DNA from: Nesterenkonia sp. Act20
GTDB taxonomy: Bacteria; Actinomycetota; Actinomycetes; Actinomycetales; Micrococcaceae
NCBI RefSeq assembly: GCF_019173455.1
Contig: NZ_JADPQH010000001.1
Coordinates: 1,054,001-1,118,000, forward strand
Reading direction: 5' to 3'
Length of the DNA stretch: 64,000 bases
Shown here: one piece after another, positions 1 through 7,569 of the stretch
Layout of the letters: each line of letters opens with the position of its first letter
Numbering within the stretch: position 1 is the stretch's first letter
Notes under the pieces: generated by a model
What the model was told of the DNA's origin: nothing
The model's input: the letters and a program-made list of their open reading frames with translations, nothing else
Databases searched by the model: none
Translations under genes and position numbers: made by a program

Positions 1-321
1 GTTCAGGTGATCCACGTGGCGGATCGTATAGGTGCGCGTGACCGGCATCAGCTCGCTGGGCAGCTGCTCGCGCAGCGCCTCCATGTCGAAGGGGCGGCTC
101 AGGTCCACGTCCTGCTGCGCGCCAGCATCCTCGTGGAGGGCGTCCGGCAGGAACAGCAGCTTGATGTATTGGTCCGTCGCTGGAGAATCTCCCACCGATT
201 TGAACTCGATGGCATCAAAGCCGGGGCCGCCGAAGATCACCCGGATCATATGCGGGCTGAGCTGCTTCTTGGTCTCGACGCGGAGCACATGCTGCACGCG
301 TGGTTTCTTCGTCTTGGACAC
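1..321 (-). CDS. Siderophore-interacting FAD-binding protein, N-terminal part (cut by window edge)
   Basis: The reverse strand from a GTG at 319-321 reads 107 codons to the window edge without a stop. The N-terminus (VSKTKKPRVQHVLRVETK) leads into a beta-barrel segment, and near residues 99-105 there is RTYTIRH. That is the RxYT(x)R FAD-binding signature of the siderophore-interacting protein / ViuB family. These cytosolic flavin reductases reduce imported ferric siderophores with NAD(P)H to release iron. The NAD(P)H-binding half lies outside the window. An in-frame TAG at 331-333 limits the start to GTG 321 or a weaker CTG just upstream. The family call is good; the siderophore is unknown. 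Confidence 0.82.
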   Translation of the reverse strand, partial: MSKTKKPRVQHVLRVETKKQLSPHMIRVIFGGPGFDAIEFKSVGDSPATDQYIKLLFLPDALHEDAGAQQDVDLSRPFDMEALREQLPSELMPVTRTYTIRHVDHLN

Positions 322-451
322 CAGCGCACTCTAATCCACTCTTCGAGCTCAGGTCAGGTTCCCCTCAGCCGGAGGCTGGACTATTACGCAAGCATGTTCT
401 GCCCGATTGACGCGCGCACCCGGTCACCCTTCCAGTTCGGCGTCGAAAAAA

Positions 452-485
452 GTTGAGTGCACCATGCTCAACTTTGGAATATACT
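452..485 (+). promoter_or_regulatory. HAIR-like HspR operator and -10 upstream of hsp20
   Basis: GTTGAGT-N7-GCTCAAC at 452-472 matches the HspR-associated inverted repeat layout (CTTGAGT-N7-ACTCAAG) in arm length and spacing, with one change at each outer end and one inner change. A TATACT at 480-485 follows directly and could be the -10 box, so a bound repressor would cover the promoter. HspR control of hsp20 genes is known in actinobacteria (for example acr2 of Mycobacterium); its use here is inference. Confidence 0.62.
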
Positions 486-567
486 CAGAGCAGGTTCCGT
501 TGGAATCGATGCCGCAAGGCATGAAACGTACCCGTTGAGCAATGAGTTGAAGGAGCTGATTGCTGTG

Positions 568-1014
568 ATGAACACCTCTCTGACCCGCCTGGATCCGTTC
601 ACCCTCATCGATGACGTGTTCCGCACCATGCGCACCCCGGCAATGGACGCGACGCAGCGTCAATCCGGCTTCGTTCCACCGGTAGACGCCCACAGGGACG
701 GCGAAGATTTGGTGCTGAGCGCCGATCTTCCGGGCATCGATCCGGACAAGGACGTCTCTGTCGAACTGACCGGACGCACCTTGACGGTCTCCGGCGAGCG
801 CCGCAGCCAGACCGAGGCCGATGGGCTGCGCGAGGTCCGCTACGGGTCCTTCTCCCGCACGATCACCCTGCCGAGCGAGGTCTCCGGTGACGCCATCACC
901 GCGAACTACGAGTCCGGGGTGCTGAAGGTCCGGGTGGCCGGGGTCTACGCCGCTGAACAGCCGCGCAAGATCCAGGTCTCCTCCACCGAGCGCCAGCAGG
1001 TGATCGATTCCTGA
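568..1014 (+). CDS. Hsp20 family small heat-shock protein
   Basis: A 148-residue alpha-crystallin-type chaperone that should hold unfolding proteins in the cytosol without ATP. The alpha-crystallin domain covers about residues 35-140. It shows the LSADLPGID strand, SGERR, SFSRTITLPSEV and the ANYESGVLKVRV segment (the A-x-x-x-G-V-L motif). The N-terminal arm is short (MNTSLTRLDPF). ATG 568 is preceded by AAGGAG at 550-555; a GTG at 565 is also in frame. A HAIR-like operator lies about 100 bases upstream, which points to heat control by HspR. The gene is convergent with purU, with a hairpin repeat between them. Confidence 0.93.
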   Translation: MNTSLTRLDPFTLIDDVFRTMRTPAMDATQRQSGFVPPVDAHRDGEDLVLSADLPGIDPDKDVSVELTGRTLTVSGERRSQTEADGLREVRYGSFSRTITLPSEVSGDAITANYESGVLKVRVAGVYAAEQPRKIQVSSTERQQVIDS

Positions 1015-1035
1015 CCCGCCGCCACCACCACCACC

Positions 1036-1107
1036 GCTGAGGGGCGGATTCTCCGACTAGTTTGGCCCGATAACGGGGTCAGATACCCGGAGATTCCGCC
1101 CCTCAAC
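1036..1107. repeat. Dispersed imperfect hairpin repeat, copy 1 (between convergent hsp20 and purU)
   Basis: Arms TGAGGGGCGGATTCTCCG (1038-1055) and CGGAGATTCCGCCCCTCA (1088-1105) pair at 17 of 18 positions around a 32-base loop. The single mismatch lies at the A/T after GGCGGA. Copy 2 at 7483-7554 has the same arms and the same mismatch, and aligns best when one copy is inverted. The position between two converging stop codons suits a two-way terminator, but there is no T-tract. Confidence 0.75.
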
Positions 1108-1120
1108 GTAGGGGGTCGGC

Positions 1121-1996
1121 TTAGAAGACGATCGTGGTGCTGCCGTTGCGGATCACACGATCCTCGCAGTGCCACTTCACCGCACGGGAGAGCACAGCGC
1201 GCTCGACGTCGGCGCCGAAGCGGGTGAGCTGGGCGACGTCGTCGCTGTGGGAAACCCGGATGACGTCCTGCTCGATGATCGGGCCCTCATCGAGATCACG
1301 GGTCACATAGTGCGCAGTCGCGCCGATGAGCTTCACGCCCCGGTCCTTGGCCTTCTGGTACGGGCCCGCACCGATGAAGGCCGGCAGGAAGCTGTGGTGG
1401 ATGTTGATCACCGGGGCGCCGACCTCCTCCAGGAAGTTCTCTGAAATGATCTGCATGTAACGCGCCAGGACGATCATGTCCACATTCCCGCGCAGCAGCT
1501 CCAGGTGCCTGGCCTCGGCGGCGGCCTTGTCCCCGTCGACGATGGGCACGTGGAAATACGGGATGCCGAAGGGCCGCACATCCTCGGCGAGGTCAGCGTG
1601 ATTCGAGATGACCATTGCGATGTCCATCGGAATCTCGCCGCGGCGGTGGCGCCAGAGCAGGTCCAGCAGGCAGTGATCAGTCTTAGACGCGAAGATCGCC
1701 ACCCGCTTGGGCTGATCTGCGGCGGTGAGCGAGAAGTCCATGGAGAAGCGATCGGCAAGCTTCGTCTGGACCGCCTGCTCCACATCGGGCTTGGCGGCGG
1801 CGAGACCCGGCAGATGGAAGACGGTGCGCTGGAAGAAACGCCCCCCTTCCACGCCTGTGGAGTACTGGTCGAGGCTGATGATGTTGCCGCCCATGTCTGC
1901 GATGAGCTCTGAGACCGCAGCCACGATTCCTGGCTGATCCGGGCACGAGATGATCAATCGGGCGATGTCATACGGCTGGGTCTCAGGGGTGCTCAT
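1121..1996 (-). CDS. purU: Formyltetrahydrofolate deformylase
   Basis: A 291-residue enzyme that hydrolyses 10-formyl-THF to formate and THF, balancing the one-carbon pool and feeding PurT/purine synthesis. Residues about 8-85 form an ACT domain (ARLIISCPDQPGIVAAVSEL). Residues about 95-290 form the formyltransferase-like domain, with the catalytic-site segments VINIHHSFLPAF, GATAHYVT and DLDEGPII. Length and order match PurU. ATG 1996 has GGAG five bases upstream; a TTG directly before it is less likely. It is transcribed towards hsp20. Confidence 0.95.
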   Translation of the reverse strand: MSTPETQPYDIARLIISCPDQPGIVAAVSELIADMGGNIISLDQYSTGVEGGRFFQRTVFHLPGLAAAKPDVEQAVQTKLADRFSMDFSLTAADQPKRVAIFASKTDHCLLDLLWRHRRGEIPMDIAMVISNHADLAEDVRPFGIPYFHVPIVDGDKAAAEARHLELLRGNVDMIVLARYMQIISENFLEEVGAPVINIHHSFLPAFIGAGPYQKAKDRGVKLIGATAHYVTRDLDEGPIIEQDVIRVSHSDDVAQLTRFGADVERAVLSRAVKWHCEDRVIRNGSTTIVF

Positions 1997-2076
1997 CAAG
2001 TCTCCGAATCAGGCTCGCCAGGTCAGTGCGGGCAGACGGCGCCGCGCCAAGGACACTATGACACGAAACAGGGCAT

Positions 2077-2108
2077 GAAAAACGCCCCCGCCCAGATGGG
2101 CGAGGGCG
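2077..2108 (-). terminator. Rho-independent terminator of tRNA-Asn
   Basis: On the reverse strand CGCCCTCGCCCA-TCT-GGGCGGGGGCG is followed by TTTTT (2078-2082). It lies directly downstream of the tRNA and upstream of nothing else on that strand until purU. Confidence 0.82.
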
Positions 2109-2114
2109 AATCTG

Positions 2115-2186
2115 CTCCCCCAGTTGGATTCGAACCAACAACCGCTCGATTAACAGTCGAGTGCTCTGCCGTTGAGCTATGGAGGA
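2115..2186 (-). tRNA. tRNA-Asn (anticodon GTT)
   Basis: The reverse strand folds as a cloverleaf. The acceptor arms are TCCTCCA/TGGGGGA, the D arm is AGCTCAACGGCAGAGC, the anticodon stem-loop is CTCGACTGTTAATCGAG with GTT in the loop, and the T arm is TTGGTTCGAATCCAA. The discriminator is G and the full CCA is not encoded. No integrase or second copy of the 3' end is visible, so there is no sign that it serves as an attachment site in this window. Confidence 0.95.
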
Positions 2187-2274
2187 TTGCGACTGGAAAA
2201 GTCTAGCAGGGGTTCCGGGTCGCTGGGAAATCCCGAGGCGGATACGCCGACGGGCGCTGTGACATCATCTCCTC

Positions 2275-2940
2275 GTGAGCCACGATCCATCAAGCACCCC
2301 AGCAAGCACCCCAGCACACATCCTCGCAGGCACTCCGGCAGATGCCTCTGCAGGCACTCCTCCGCGTGCCCCCGCGTCCCAAGCCGCGTTCAGCAGCCTG
2401 ACCGTCTTCACCGGGTCCGCCTCAGGAACCGACCCGGAGTACACGACAGAAACCAGAGAGCTCGGCTCCGCGCTGGCAGCCGTCGGGATCAGCGTGGTCT
2501 ATGGCGGCGCCATGGTCGGGCTGATGGGACACCTCGCTGATGCAGCATTGGGGGCCGGCGGCGAGGTGCACGGCGTCATCCCTGAGGTGCTGATGGACCG
2601 GGAGGTGGCCCACCAGGGTCTGACGTCGCTGGAGCTGGTCCCAGACATGCACACCCGCAAGTCTCGGATGGCCGAGCTGGGGGACGGATTCATCGCCCTG
2701 CCCGGAGGTATGGGAACGCTCGAGGAGTTCTTCGAGGTATGGACCTGGCAGTATCTCGGCCTGCACGCCAAGCCCGTCGGGCTCTACAACGTGAAGGGGT
2801 TCTGGGACCCGCTGCTGAGAATGGTCGAGCACATGGTGGCCGAGGGGTTCATGTCCCCCGCGCGCCGCGACGCCCTGGTCATCAGCGCGGATCCGCAGGA
2901 CCTGATCACTGCGCTTCGCGCCTGGACTCCTGCGATCTGA
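2275..2940 (+). CDS. LOG family protein (TIGR00730-type nucleotide phosphoribohydrolase)
   Basis: The 221-residue product has the LOG/lysine-decarboxylase-like Rossmann fold. FTGSASGTDPEY is near residue 45, VVYGGAMVGLMG near 74, and the signature PGGMGTLEE is at 143-151, preceded by TRKSRMAE. Known members release free bases from nucleoside 5'-monophosphates (cytokinin activation in plants); the bacterial substrate is often unclear. The first 40 residues are Ser/Thr/Pro/Ala-rich imperfect repeats that are not part of the domain. The GTG 2275 start has no strong ribosome site, so the start is less certain than the function. It is convergent with the next gene, three bases apart. Confidence 0.86.
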   Translation: MSHDPSSTPASTPAHILAGTPADASAGTPPRAPASQAAFSSLTVFTGSASGTDPEYTTETRELGSALAAVGISVVYGGAMVGLMGHLADAALGAGGEVHGVIPEVLMDREVAHQGLTSLELVPDMHTRKSRMAELGDGFIALPGGMGTLEEFFEVWTWQYLGLHAKPVGLYNVKGFWDPLLRMVEHMVAEGFMSPARRDALVISADPQDLITALRAWTPAI

Positions 2941-2943
2941 CGG

Positions 2944-3390
2944 TCAGGAATTCAGCCACCGCCCCAGCACGACGGTGTCCTGATCCGTGTAGCCCAGGCC
3001 CCGATAGAACTCCTGGACCTCCGCGTTCTCCTGACGCACCATCAGCATGAGTTTGGGAACGCCGCGAGCGCGCAGCCAGTCCTCCGCCGCGGCCAGCAGA
3101 CGCTTGCCGATCCCACCACCCTGCAGCGACTTCTCCACCGCGGTGTAGTAGATCCAGCCCCGATGCCCGTCCTGGCCCAGCATCACCGTGCCGAGCAGCC
3201 GGTGGCGGGCGTCCACTGCCGCGAGCACCGTGGACTCGGCTCCGGCGAGCGCGCGCCGACAGTCCTCGTGCGGATCGTTCCAGGGTCTGGTCAGGCCGAC
3301 CTGTTGCCAGAGGACGACGGCGGCGTCCACCAGGTCGTTGGGAAGGTCGATGATCTCGACCGGCCCGTTCAGCGAGTCCTGCTCACTCAC
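2944..3390 (-). CDS. GNAT acetyltransferase, YpeA-like
   Basis: A 148-residue single-domain GNAT protein. The acetyl-CoA loop is QGGGIGKRLL near residues 90-99. Conserved YpeA-type blocks are visible: LTRPWNDPHEDCRRAL near 34-49, DGHRGWIYYTAV near 75-86 and FYRGLGYTDQDTVVLGRWL at the C-terminus, as in Escherichia coli YpeA. Substrate unknown. It starts at GTG 3390 just after the SDR stop (7-base gap), so dapE, the SDR gene and this gene probably share a transcript. Confidence 0.87.
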   Translation of the reverse strand: MSEQDSLNGPVEIIDLPNDLVDAAVVLWQQVGLTRPWNDPHEDCRRALAGAESTVLAAVDARHRLLGTVMLGQDGHRGWIYYTAVEKSLQGGGIGKRLLAAAEDWLRARGVPKLMLMVRQENAEVQEFYRGLGYTDQDTVVLGRWLNS

Positions 3391-3397
3391 GCCGGCG

Positions 3398-4144
3398 CTA
3401 CTTCTGCACGGGTCGGATCGAGAGGGTCTCGACCATGGAGGCGTCCTCCATGTCGACCACGGTGCGCGCCGCCTCGGCGATGGCTCGCGGGGAGATGTAG
3501 ATGCCGCCGTCGTAGTTCTCGTTCCCCATGGATTCCTGCAGGGCCACCTGCATGTCGGTGTCCACGCGGCCGGGGTGGATCGAGGTCACCTTGACGCGCC
3601 CGCGCTCCTCTTCACGCAGCGCGTCGGTCATCGCGCGCAGCGCGAACTTGGTGCCGGAGTACATGGAGCTGCCCGGCCCGGCGGTGTACCCGGCCCCGGA
3701 GTTGATGCTCAGCACCTGGCCGTAGGACTCGCGCAGCAGCGGAAGTGCGGCACGGGTCAGCTCGGCCACGGCGAAGACGTTGACGGTGAACATCTGTTGG
3801 AACTGCGCCGGGGAGGTCTCTGCGACCGTGTTCATCCAGGCCAGTCCGGCGGAGTGGACCAGCACGTCCAGCCGGCTGAGTCCCGCGGCCTCCAGCGCCG
3901 GGGCGATCGCGTCGAGGTCCGTGAGATCGACCAGGAACGGCTCCGCGCTTGGCAGGGCCTGCACCACGGCGTTCACAGTCTCCGGGTTGGTGCCGCCGAC
4001 CAGGATGTGGTGCTCCCGGCCCAGCTCCTCCGCGATGGCCTTGCCGATCCCTCGGGACGCGCCGGTGATCAGCGCGACCGGCCGTGCTGATTTGAAGCTG
4101 GAGGACTGGGTGGACGCGGCGACGGGGCTGGACTGTTCGGTCAT
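3398..4144 (-). CDS. Short-chain dehydrogenase/reductase
   Basis: A 248-residue classical SDR. The NAD(P)-binding TGASRGIG is at 27-34, HSAG near 97-100, a serine in INSGAG near 146-150 and the catalytic YSGTK at 162-166. The N-terminal 20 residues are Ser/Thr-rich. It lies nine bases downstream of dapE, so co-transcription is likely, but nothing in the sequence ties it to lysine synthesis. Substrate unknown. Confidence 0.9.
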   Translation of the reverse strand: MTEQSSPVAASTQSSSFKSARPVALITGASRGIGKAIAEELGREHHILVGGTNPETVNAVVQALPSAEPFLVDLTDLDAIAPALEAAGLSRLDVLVHSAGLAWMNTVAETSPAQFQQMFTVNVFAVAELTRAALPLLRESYGQVLSINSGAGYTAGPGSSMYSGTKFALRAMTDALREEERGRVKVTSIHPGRVDTDMQVALQESMGNENYDGGIYISPRAIAEAARTVVDMEDASMVETLSIRPVQK

Positions 4145-4153
4145 GGATTCAGC

Positions 4154-5293
4154 TTAGAGGACGCCGCCCATCAGCCAGCGGTGCAGCGCCTGGTGACAGG
4201 CCCGCAGCGCGTCGGCGCTGACGTGTTCGTCGTCGGTGTGCGCCAGCAGCGGGTCGCCGGGGCCGAAGTTCACCGCAGGCACTCCCCTGGCGGAGAACCG
4301 GGCCACGTCGGTCCATCCGTACTTGGGCATCGGCTCCCCACCCACCGCGGAGACGAACGCCTTCGCGGCGGGATGATCCAGTCCCGGACGAGCGGCTGCG
4401 GAGCTGTCGGTGATCCGCACCTGATCCCGGGTGATGCCCGCACCGGAGAGCACCTCGTAGACGTGGGCGTGGGCCTGCTCCTCGGTCTTGTCCGGGGCGA
4501 AGCGATAGTTGATCTCCACCACGGTGGAATCCGGGATGACGTTTCCGGCCACTCCCCCGTGGATCCGCACTGCGTTGAGCCCCTCGCGGTAGTCCAGCCC
4601 CTCCACACCGATGGTCTGCGGCGCGTAATCCCGCAGGACGCCCAGCAGCCCGGCGGCATCGTGGATCGCGTTCGTCCCCATCCAGGCGCGGCCGGAGTGC
4701 GCGGCGACCCCGGGGATGGTCACCTCGAAGCGACAGGTGCCGTTGCATCCGCCCTCCACTACCCCGTGGGTGGGTTCCAGCAGCACAGCGAAATCAGCAT
4801 CGAGCAGCTCGGGGACGCTGGCCAGCACCCGGCCGAGTCCGGATCTGCTGGCCTCGACCTCCTCGTGGTCGTAGAAGACCCAGGTGATGTCCCGATCCAG
4901 GGATCCCCCGGCGTCCAGGTGAGCCGCGACGTCGTCGGCTAGCTTCAGCTGCACCGCCACTCCGCCCTTCATGTCCGTGGCGCCGCGGCCGTAGAGGACG
5001 TCCTCGCCCTGCTCGTCCTCCCAGCGCGGCGGGACCGTCCCGCGGGACCCCTCCGTGGTCGGCAGCGGCACCGTGTCGAGGTGCCCGGCGAGGATGATCC
5101 GCTGTCCCGCGCCGGTGTCGGTGCGCGCAATGATGGTGTCGCCGTCGCGGTGCAGGCTCAGGCCGCTGAGCCCGGTCAGGGCGGACTCCACGGCATCGGC
5201 CAAGGCCTTTTCGTTTCCAGAGACGGATTCGCAGGCAATGATCGCCTCGGTGAGCACGGCGACGTCGCCGGAGAGCTGGGCACGGATATCCAT
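4154..5293 (-). CDS. dapE: Succinyl-diaminopimelate desuccinylase
   Basis: A 379-residue M20 metallohydrolase that removes succinate from N-succinyl-LL-DAP in the succinylase branch of lysine and cell-wall DAP synthesis. Metal ligands and catalytic acids are visible: H71 in [13 protein letters not shown]107 in [11 protein letters not shown]144/E145 in [14 protein letters not shown]173 in [15 protein letters not shown] and a late His in LLAHTDDEH. The dimerisation/lid domain starts near residue 180. It is divergent from dapD across about 70 bases, so the two may share a regulatory region. Confidence 0.94.
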   Translation of the reverse strand: MDIRAQLSGDVAVLTEAIIACESVSGNEKALADAVESALTGLSGLSLHRDGDTIIARTDTGAGQRIILAGHLDTVPLPTTEGSRGTVPPRWEDEQGEDVLYGRGATDMKGGVAVQLKLADDVAAHLDAGGSLDRDITWVFYDHEEVEASRSGLGRVLASVPELLDADFAVLLEPTHGVVEGGCNGTCRFEVTIPGVAAHSGRAWMGTNAIHDAAGLLGVLRDYAPQTIGVEGLDYREGLNAVRIHGGVAGNVIPDSTVVEINYRFAPDKTEEQAHAHVYEVLSGAGITRDQVRITDSSAAARPGLDHPAAKAFVSAVGGEPMPKYGWTDVARFSARGVPAVNFGPGDPLLAHTDDEHVSADALRACHQALHRWLMGGVL

Positions 5294-5361
5294 GTCTCCA
5301 GCCTAGGCGGGGAACGCGCGGGGCGGCGCCGTCGGACCCGCGGTCAGCGGGAAAAAGTAGG

Positions 5362-6324
5362 ATGGAGGCCATGAGCACTGAATCCCGAATTGCATCTGGC
5401 CATGGTCTTGCCAGCGTGACCGCCGACGGAACTGTCCTGGACACCTGGTTCCCGAACCCCGTTCTGTCCCCGCTGAGCGAGAACGACGACGCCGCACTCA
5501 CCGCCGCCCTGCAGGCCGCCACTGGCGAGGACGCTGACCGCGGGGTGAGAATCCAGCTGGTCTCTGTCGAGTCGGACCTCGATGCTGAGGCGACCTCTGC
5601 CTCGGATGTGTGGCTGCGTCTGCACCTGCTCTCGCACCGGCTCGTGAAGCCGCGGACCATCAACCTGGACGGCATCTTCGGCCATCTGAGCAACGTGGTG
5701 TGGACGAATTTCGGCCCCTGCGCGGTGGCCGGGTTCGAGACCACGCGGCTGCGCCTGCGCGCCCGCGGCCACGTCAGCGTCTACTCCATCGACAAGTTCC
5801 CCCGCCTGGTCGACTATGTGACGCCGTCCGGCGTGCGCATCGGCGACGCCGATCGCGTCCGGCTGGGTGCGCACCTGGCTGAGGGCACCACCGTCATGCA
5901 CGAGGGCTTCGTGAACTTCAACGCCGGCACGCTGGGCACCTCCATGGTGGAAGGACGCATCTCAGCAGGAGTCGTGGTCGGCGACGGCACCGACATCGGC
6001 GGCGGCGCCTCGATCATGGGCACTCTCTCCGGCGGCGGCAAGGAGAAGATCACCCTCGGCGAGCGGGTCCTGCTGGGCGCGAACTCCGGTGTGGGCATCT
6101 CGATCGGCGATGACTGCGTGGTCGAGGCAGGCCTCTATGTCACAGCTGGCACGAAGGTCTCGGTGCTCGGCGATGACCGCAGCGTGGAGGACACCGTGAA
6201 GGCCTCCGCGCTCAGCGGCGTGCCGAATCTGCTCTTCCGGCGGGATTCGGTCACCGGCGCGGTGCAGGCAGTCCCCCGCAAGGGCCAGAAGGTGGAGCTC
6301 AATGCGGCTCTGCACAAGAACTGA
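5362..6324 (+). CDS. dapD: 2,3,4,5-tetrahydropyridine-2,6-dicarboxylate N-succinyltransferase
   Basis: This enzyme transfers succinyl from succinyl-CoA to tetrahydrodipicolinate. It is the actinobacterial DapD type: an N-terminal domain ([22 protein letters not shown] near 86-107, [13 protein letters not shown]-like near 113-122), then left-handed beta-helix hexapeptide turns ([39 protein letters not shown]) and a C-terminal [13 protein letters not shown] segment. ATG 5371 (MSTESR) is an alternative start; GGAGG lies only two bases before it, and 5362 has only a weak site. It acts between DapA/DapB and DapC/DapE, both of the latter encoded nearby. Confidence 0.94.
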   Translation: MEAMSTESRIASGHGLASVTADGTVLDTWFPNPVLSPLSENDDAALTAALQAATGEDADRGVRIQLVSVESDLDAEATSASDVWLRLHLLSHRLVKPRTINLDGIFGHLSNVVWTNFGPCAVAGFETTRLRLRARGHVSVYSIDKFPRLVDYVTPSGVRIGDADRVRLGAHLAEGTTVMHEGFVNFNAGTLGTSMVEGRISAGVVVGDGTDIGGGASIMGTLSGGGKEKITLGERVLLGANSGVGISIGDDCVVEAGLYVTAGTKVSVLGDDRSVEDTVKASALSGVPNLLFRRDSVTGAVQAVPRKGQKVELNAALHKN

Positions 6325-6347
6325 GCAGAGAGCACAGAGAGGTCCTG

Positions 6348-7412
6348 ATGAGCCCGCGAGCTGATCCTCCCATCGCCGTCACGCGCAAGGCCCACCGGCG
6401 TCGCCGCCGCGCCCGGGCGGTCATGGCGATCACGGTGGTCGCCGCCGTCGTCGCCGCCACCGGATACGGGGCCTGGCAGTTCATCGAGGAGAACGAATAC
6501 CTCCTCGATGAGCGCTGCCAGGTGACGGTGGGTGAGACCGAGCACCGGCTCACTCCTGCGCAGACCTACTCTGCCGCCCATCTTGCCGCCGGTGCCGCTG
6601 ATCGGGACATGCCGGTGCAGGCAGCGATCGATGCGCTGGCGATCTCGCTGCAGGAGACGGATCTGGAGAACCGCGCAGATCCTGAGGAGGCGGGCGCCGA
6701 GAACGGTGGCGGCGCAGAAGATGCCGGCGCGGAGGAGAGCGGCGAGAACGAGGCCGCCGAGGCGCCGGCGCCGATCCTCTTCGCCGCCGGCGGTGCCCAG
6801 TGGGATGCCGTGGACGCTTCGAATCCCACGCCGCGGACCGCGGACGAGTTCTATCAGGAGCTCTCGAACAGCAGCCGCGGGGAGGGCGCCTCGGAGGCGC
6901 AGTGGTCCGCTGAGCTGGGTCTGGACGAGGCTGCCGAAGCGCTGAGCCGTCCGCACAACTCCAGCTTCTACCCGCAGCATGGTGAGCTTGCGCGTGCCTT
7001 CGCTCGTCCGCTGACCGGCATGCAGCCGTTGGGGATGACCTGCCAGCTCAGCCAGATCGACGTTCCCGGACCCGACGCGGAGGGCCTCAGCCAAGAGCTG
7101 CAGGCCACGCTGCCGAACCTGCTCGGCGAGGAGGCCATCGCCGTCGAAGGCTCCGGAGAGAACAGCTCGATGAGCGTGTCGATCGCGGACGTGGGCCCCG
7201 ACGCAGGGGTCCACGATCCGGTCGATGGAGACTCCGCCGAGCGCGGGGACCCGCTCTGGCTGGTGGCACAGTGGGCGGTGGCGGCGGCAGAGACCTACGG
7301 CGTGCAGTCGGTGCACGCGGGAACGCACGAGTGGCAGCGCGACACCGGACGCTGGGAGCGCGTGGATAAGGTCAGCGACGACGCCGTCGAGATCGGCTTC
7401 TCCCGCGAGTGA
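6348..7412 (+). CDS. Membrane-anchored protein of unknown function
   Basis: Not recognised beyond a resemblance to uncharacterised actinobacterial proteins. The 354-residue product has a very basic N-terminus (RKAHRRRRRARAV), one membrane helix at about residues 27-45 (AITVVAAVVAATGYGAW) and a large extracellular part. Residues about 108-142 are an acidic Ala/Glu/Gly linker. A motif HNSSFYPQHGELARAFARPLTGMQP sits near the middle (written here in parts: HNSSFYPQH, then ELARAFARPL). It follows dapD by 23 bases and is probably co-transcribed. The C-terminal segment contains WLVAQWAVAAAETYGVQSV and WQRDTGRW, which suggests a cell-surface hydrolase-like or binding fold, but this is a guess. Confidence 0.75.
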   Translation: MSPRADPPIAVTRKAHRRRRRARAVMAITVVAAVVAATGYGAWQFIEENEYLLDERCQVTVGETEHRLTPAQTYSAAHLAAGAADRDMPVQAAIDALAISLQETDLENRADPEEAGAENGGGAEDAGAEESGENEAAEAPAPILFAAGGAQWDAVDASNPTPRTADEFYQELSNSSRGEGASEAQWSAELGLDEAAEALSRPHNSSFYPQHGELARAFARPLTGMQPLGMTCQLSQIDVPGPDAEGLSQELQATLPNLLGEEAIAVEGSGENSSMSVSIADVGPDAGVHDPVDGDSAERGDPLWLVAQWAVAAAETYGVQSVHAGTHEWQRDTGRWERVDKVSDDAVEIGFSRE

Positions 7413-7421
7413 GCGCGGCGC

Positions 7422-7487
7422 CCCCACACGCGTTGACGCCCCACACGCGTTGACGCCCCACACGCGTTGACGCCCCACACGCGTTGA
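7422..7487. repeat. 17-bp tandem repeat, four units
   Basis: CCCCACACGCGTTGACG is repeated at 7422-7438, 7439-7455 and 7456-7472, with a last partial unit CCCCACACGCGTTGA at 7473-7487. The three full units are identical. The final GTTGA is also the first five bases of the hairpin repeat that starts at 7483, so the array runs directly into it. Confidence 0.95.
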
Positions 7488-7554
7488 GCGGCGGAATCTC
7501 CGGGTAGTTAGGGCCTAGAAGGCACTCAACTGGTCGGAGAATCCGCCGCTCAAC
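7483..7554. repeat. Dispersed imperfect hairpin repeat, copy 2 (between convergent genes)
   Basis: Arms GTTGAGCGGCGGAATCTCCG (7483-7502) and CGGAGAATCCGCCGCTCAAC (7535-7554) pair at 19 of 20 positions around a 32-base loop. Both arms and the loop edges (GGGTA; ACTGGT versus ACTAGT) correspond to copy 1 at 1036-1107 in inverted orientation. It lies between the stop codons of the unknown membrane protein and citrate synthase. Confidence 0.78.
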
Positions 7555-7569
7555 GAAAAGGGGAAGAGG

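Noticed and set aside
2115-2186. tRNA-Asn as an integration site
   Set aside because: No integrase, no direct repeat of the tRNA 3' end and no change in gene content were found around it.
7422-7487. CRISPR-like array
   Set aside because: Units are 17 bp and directly adjacent without spacers; no cas genes are present.
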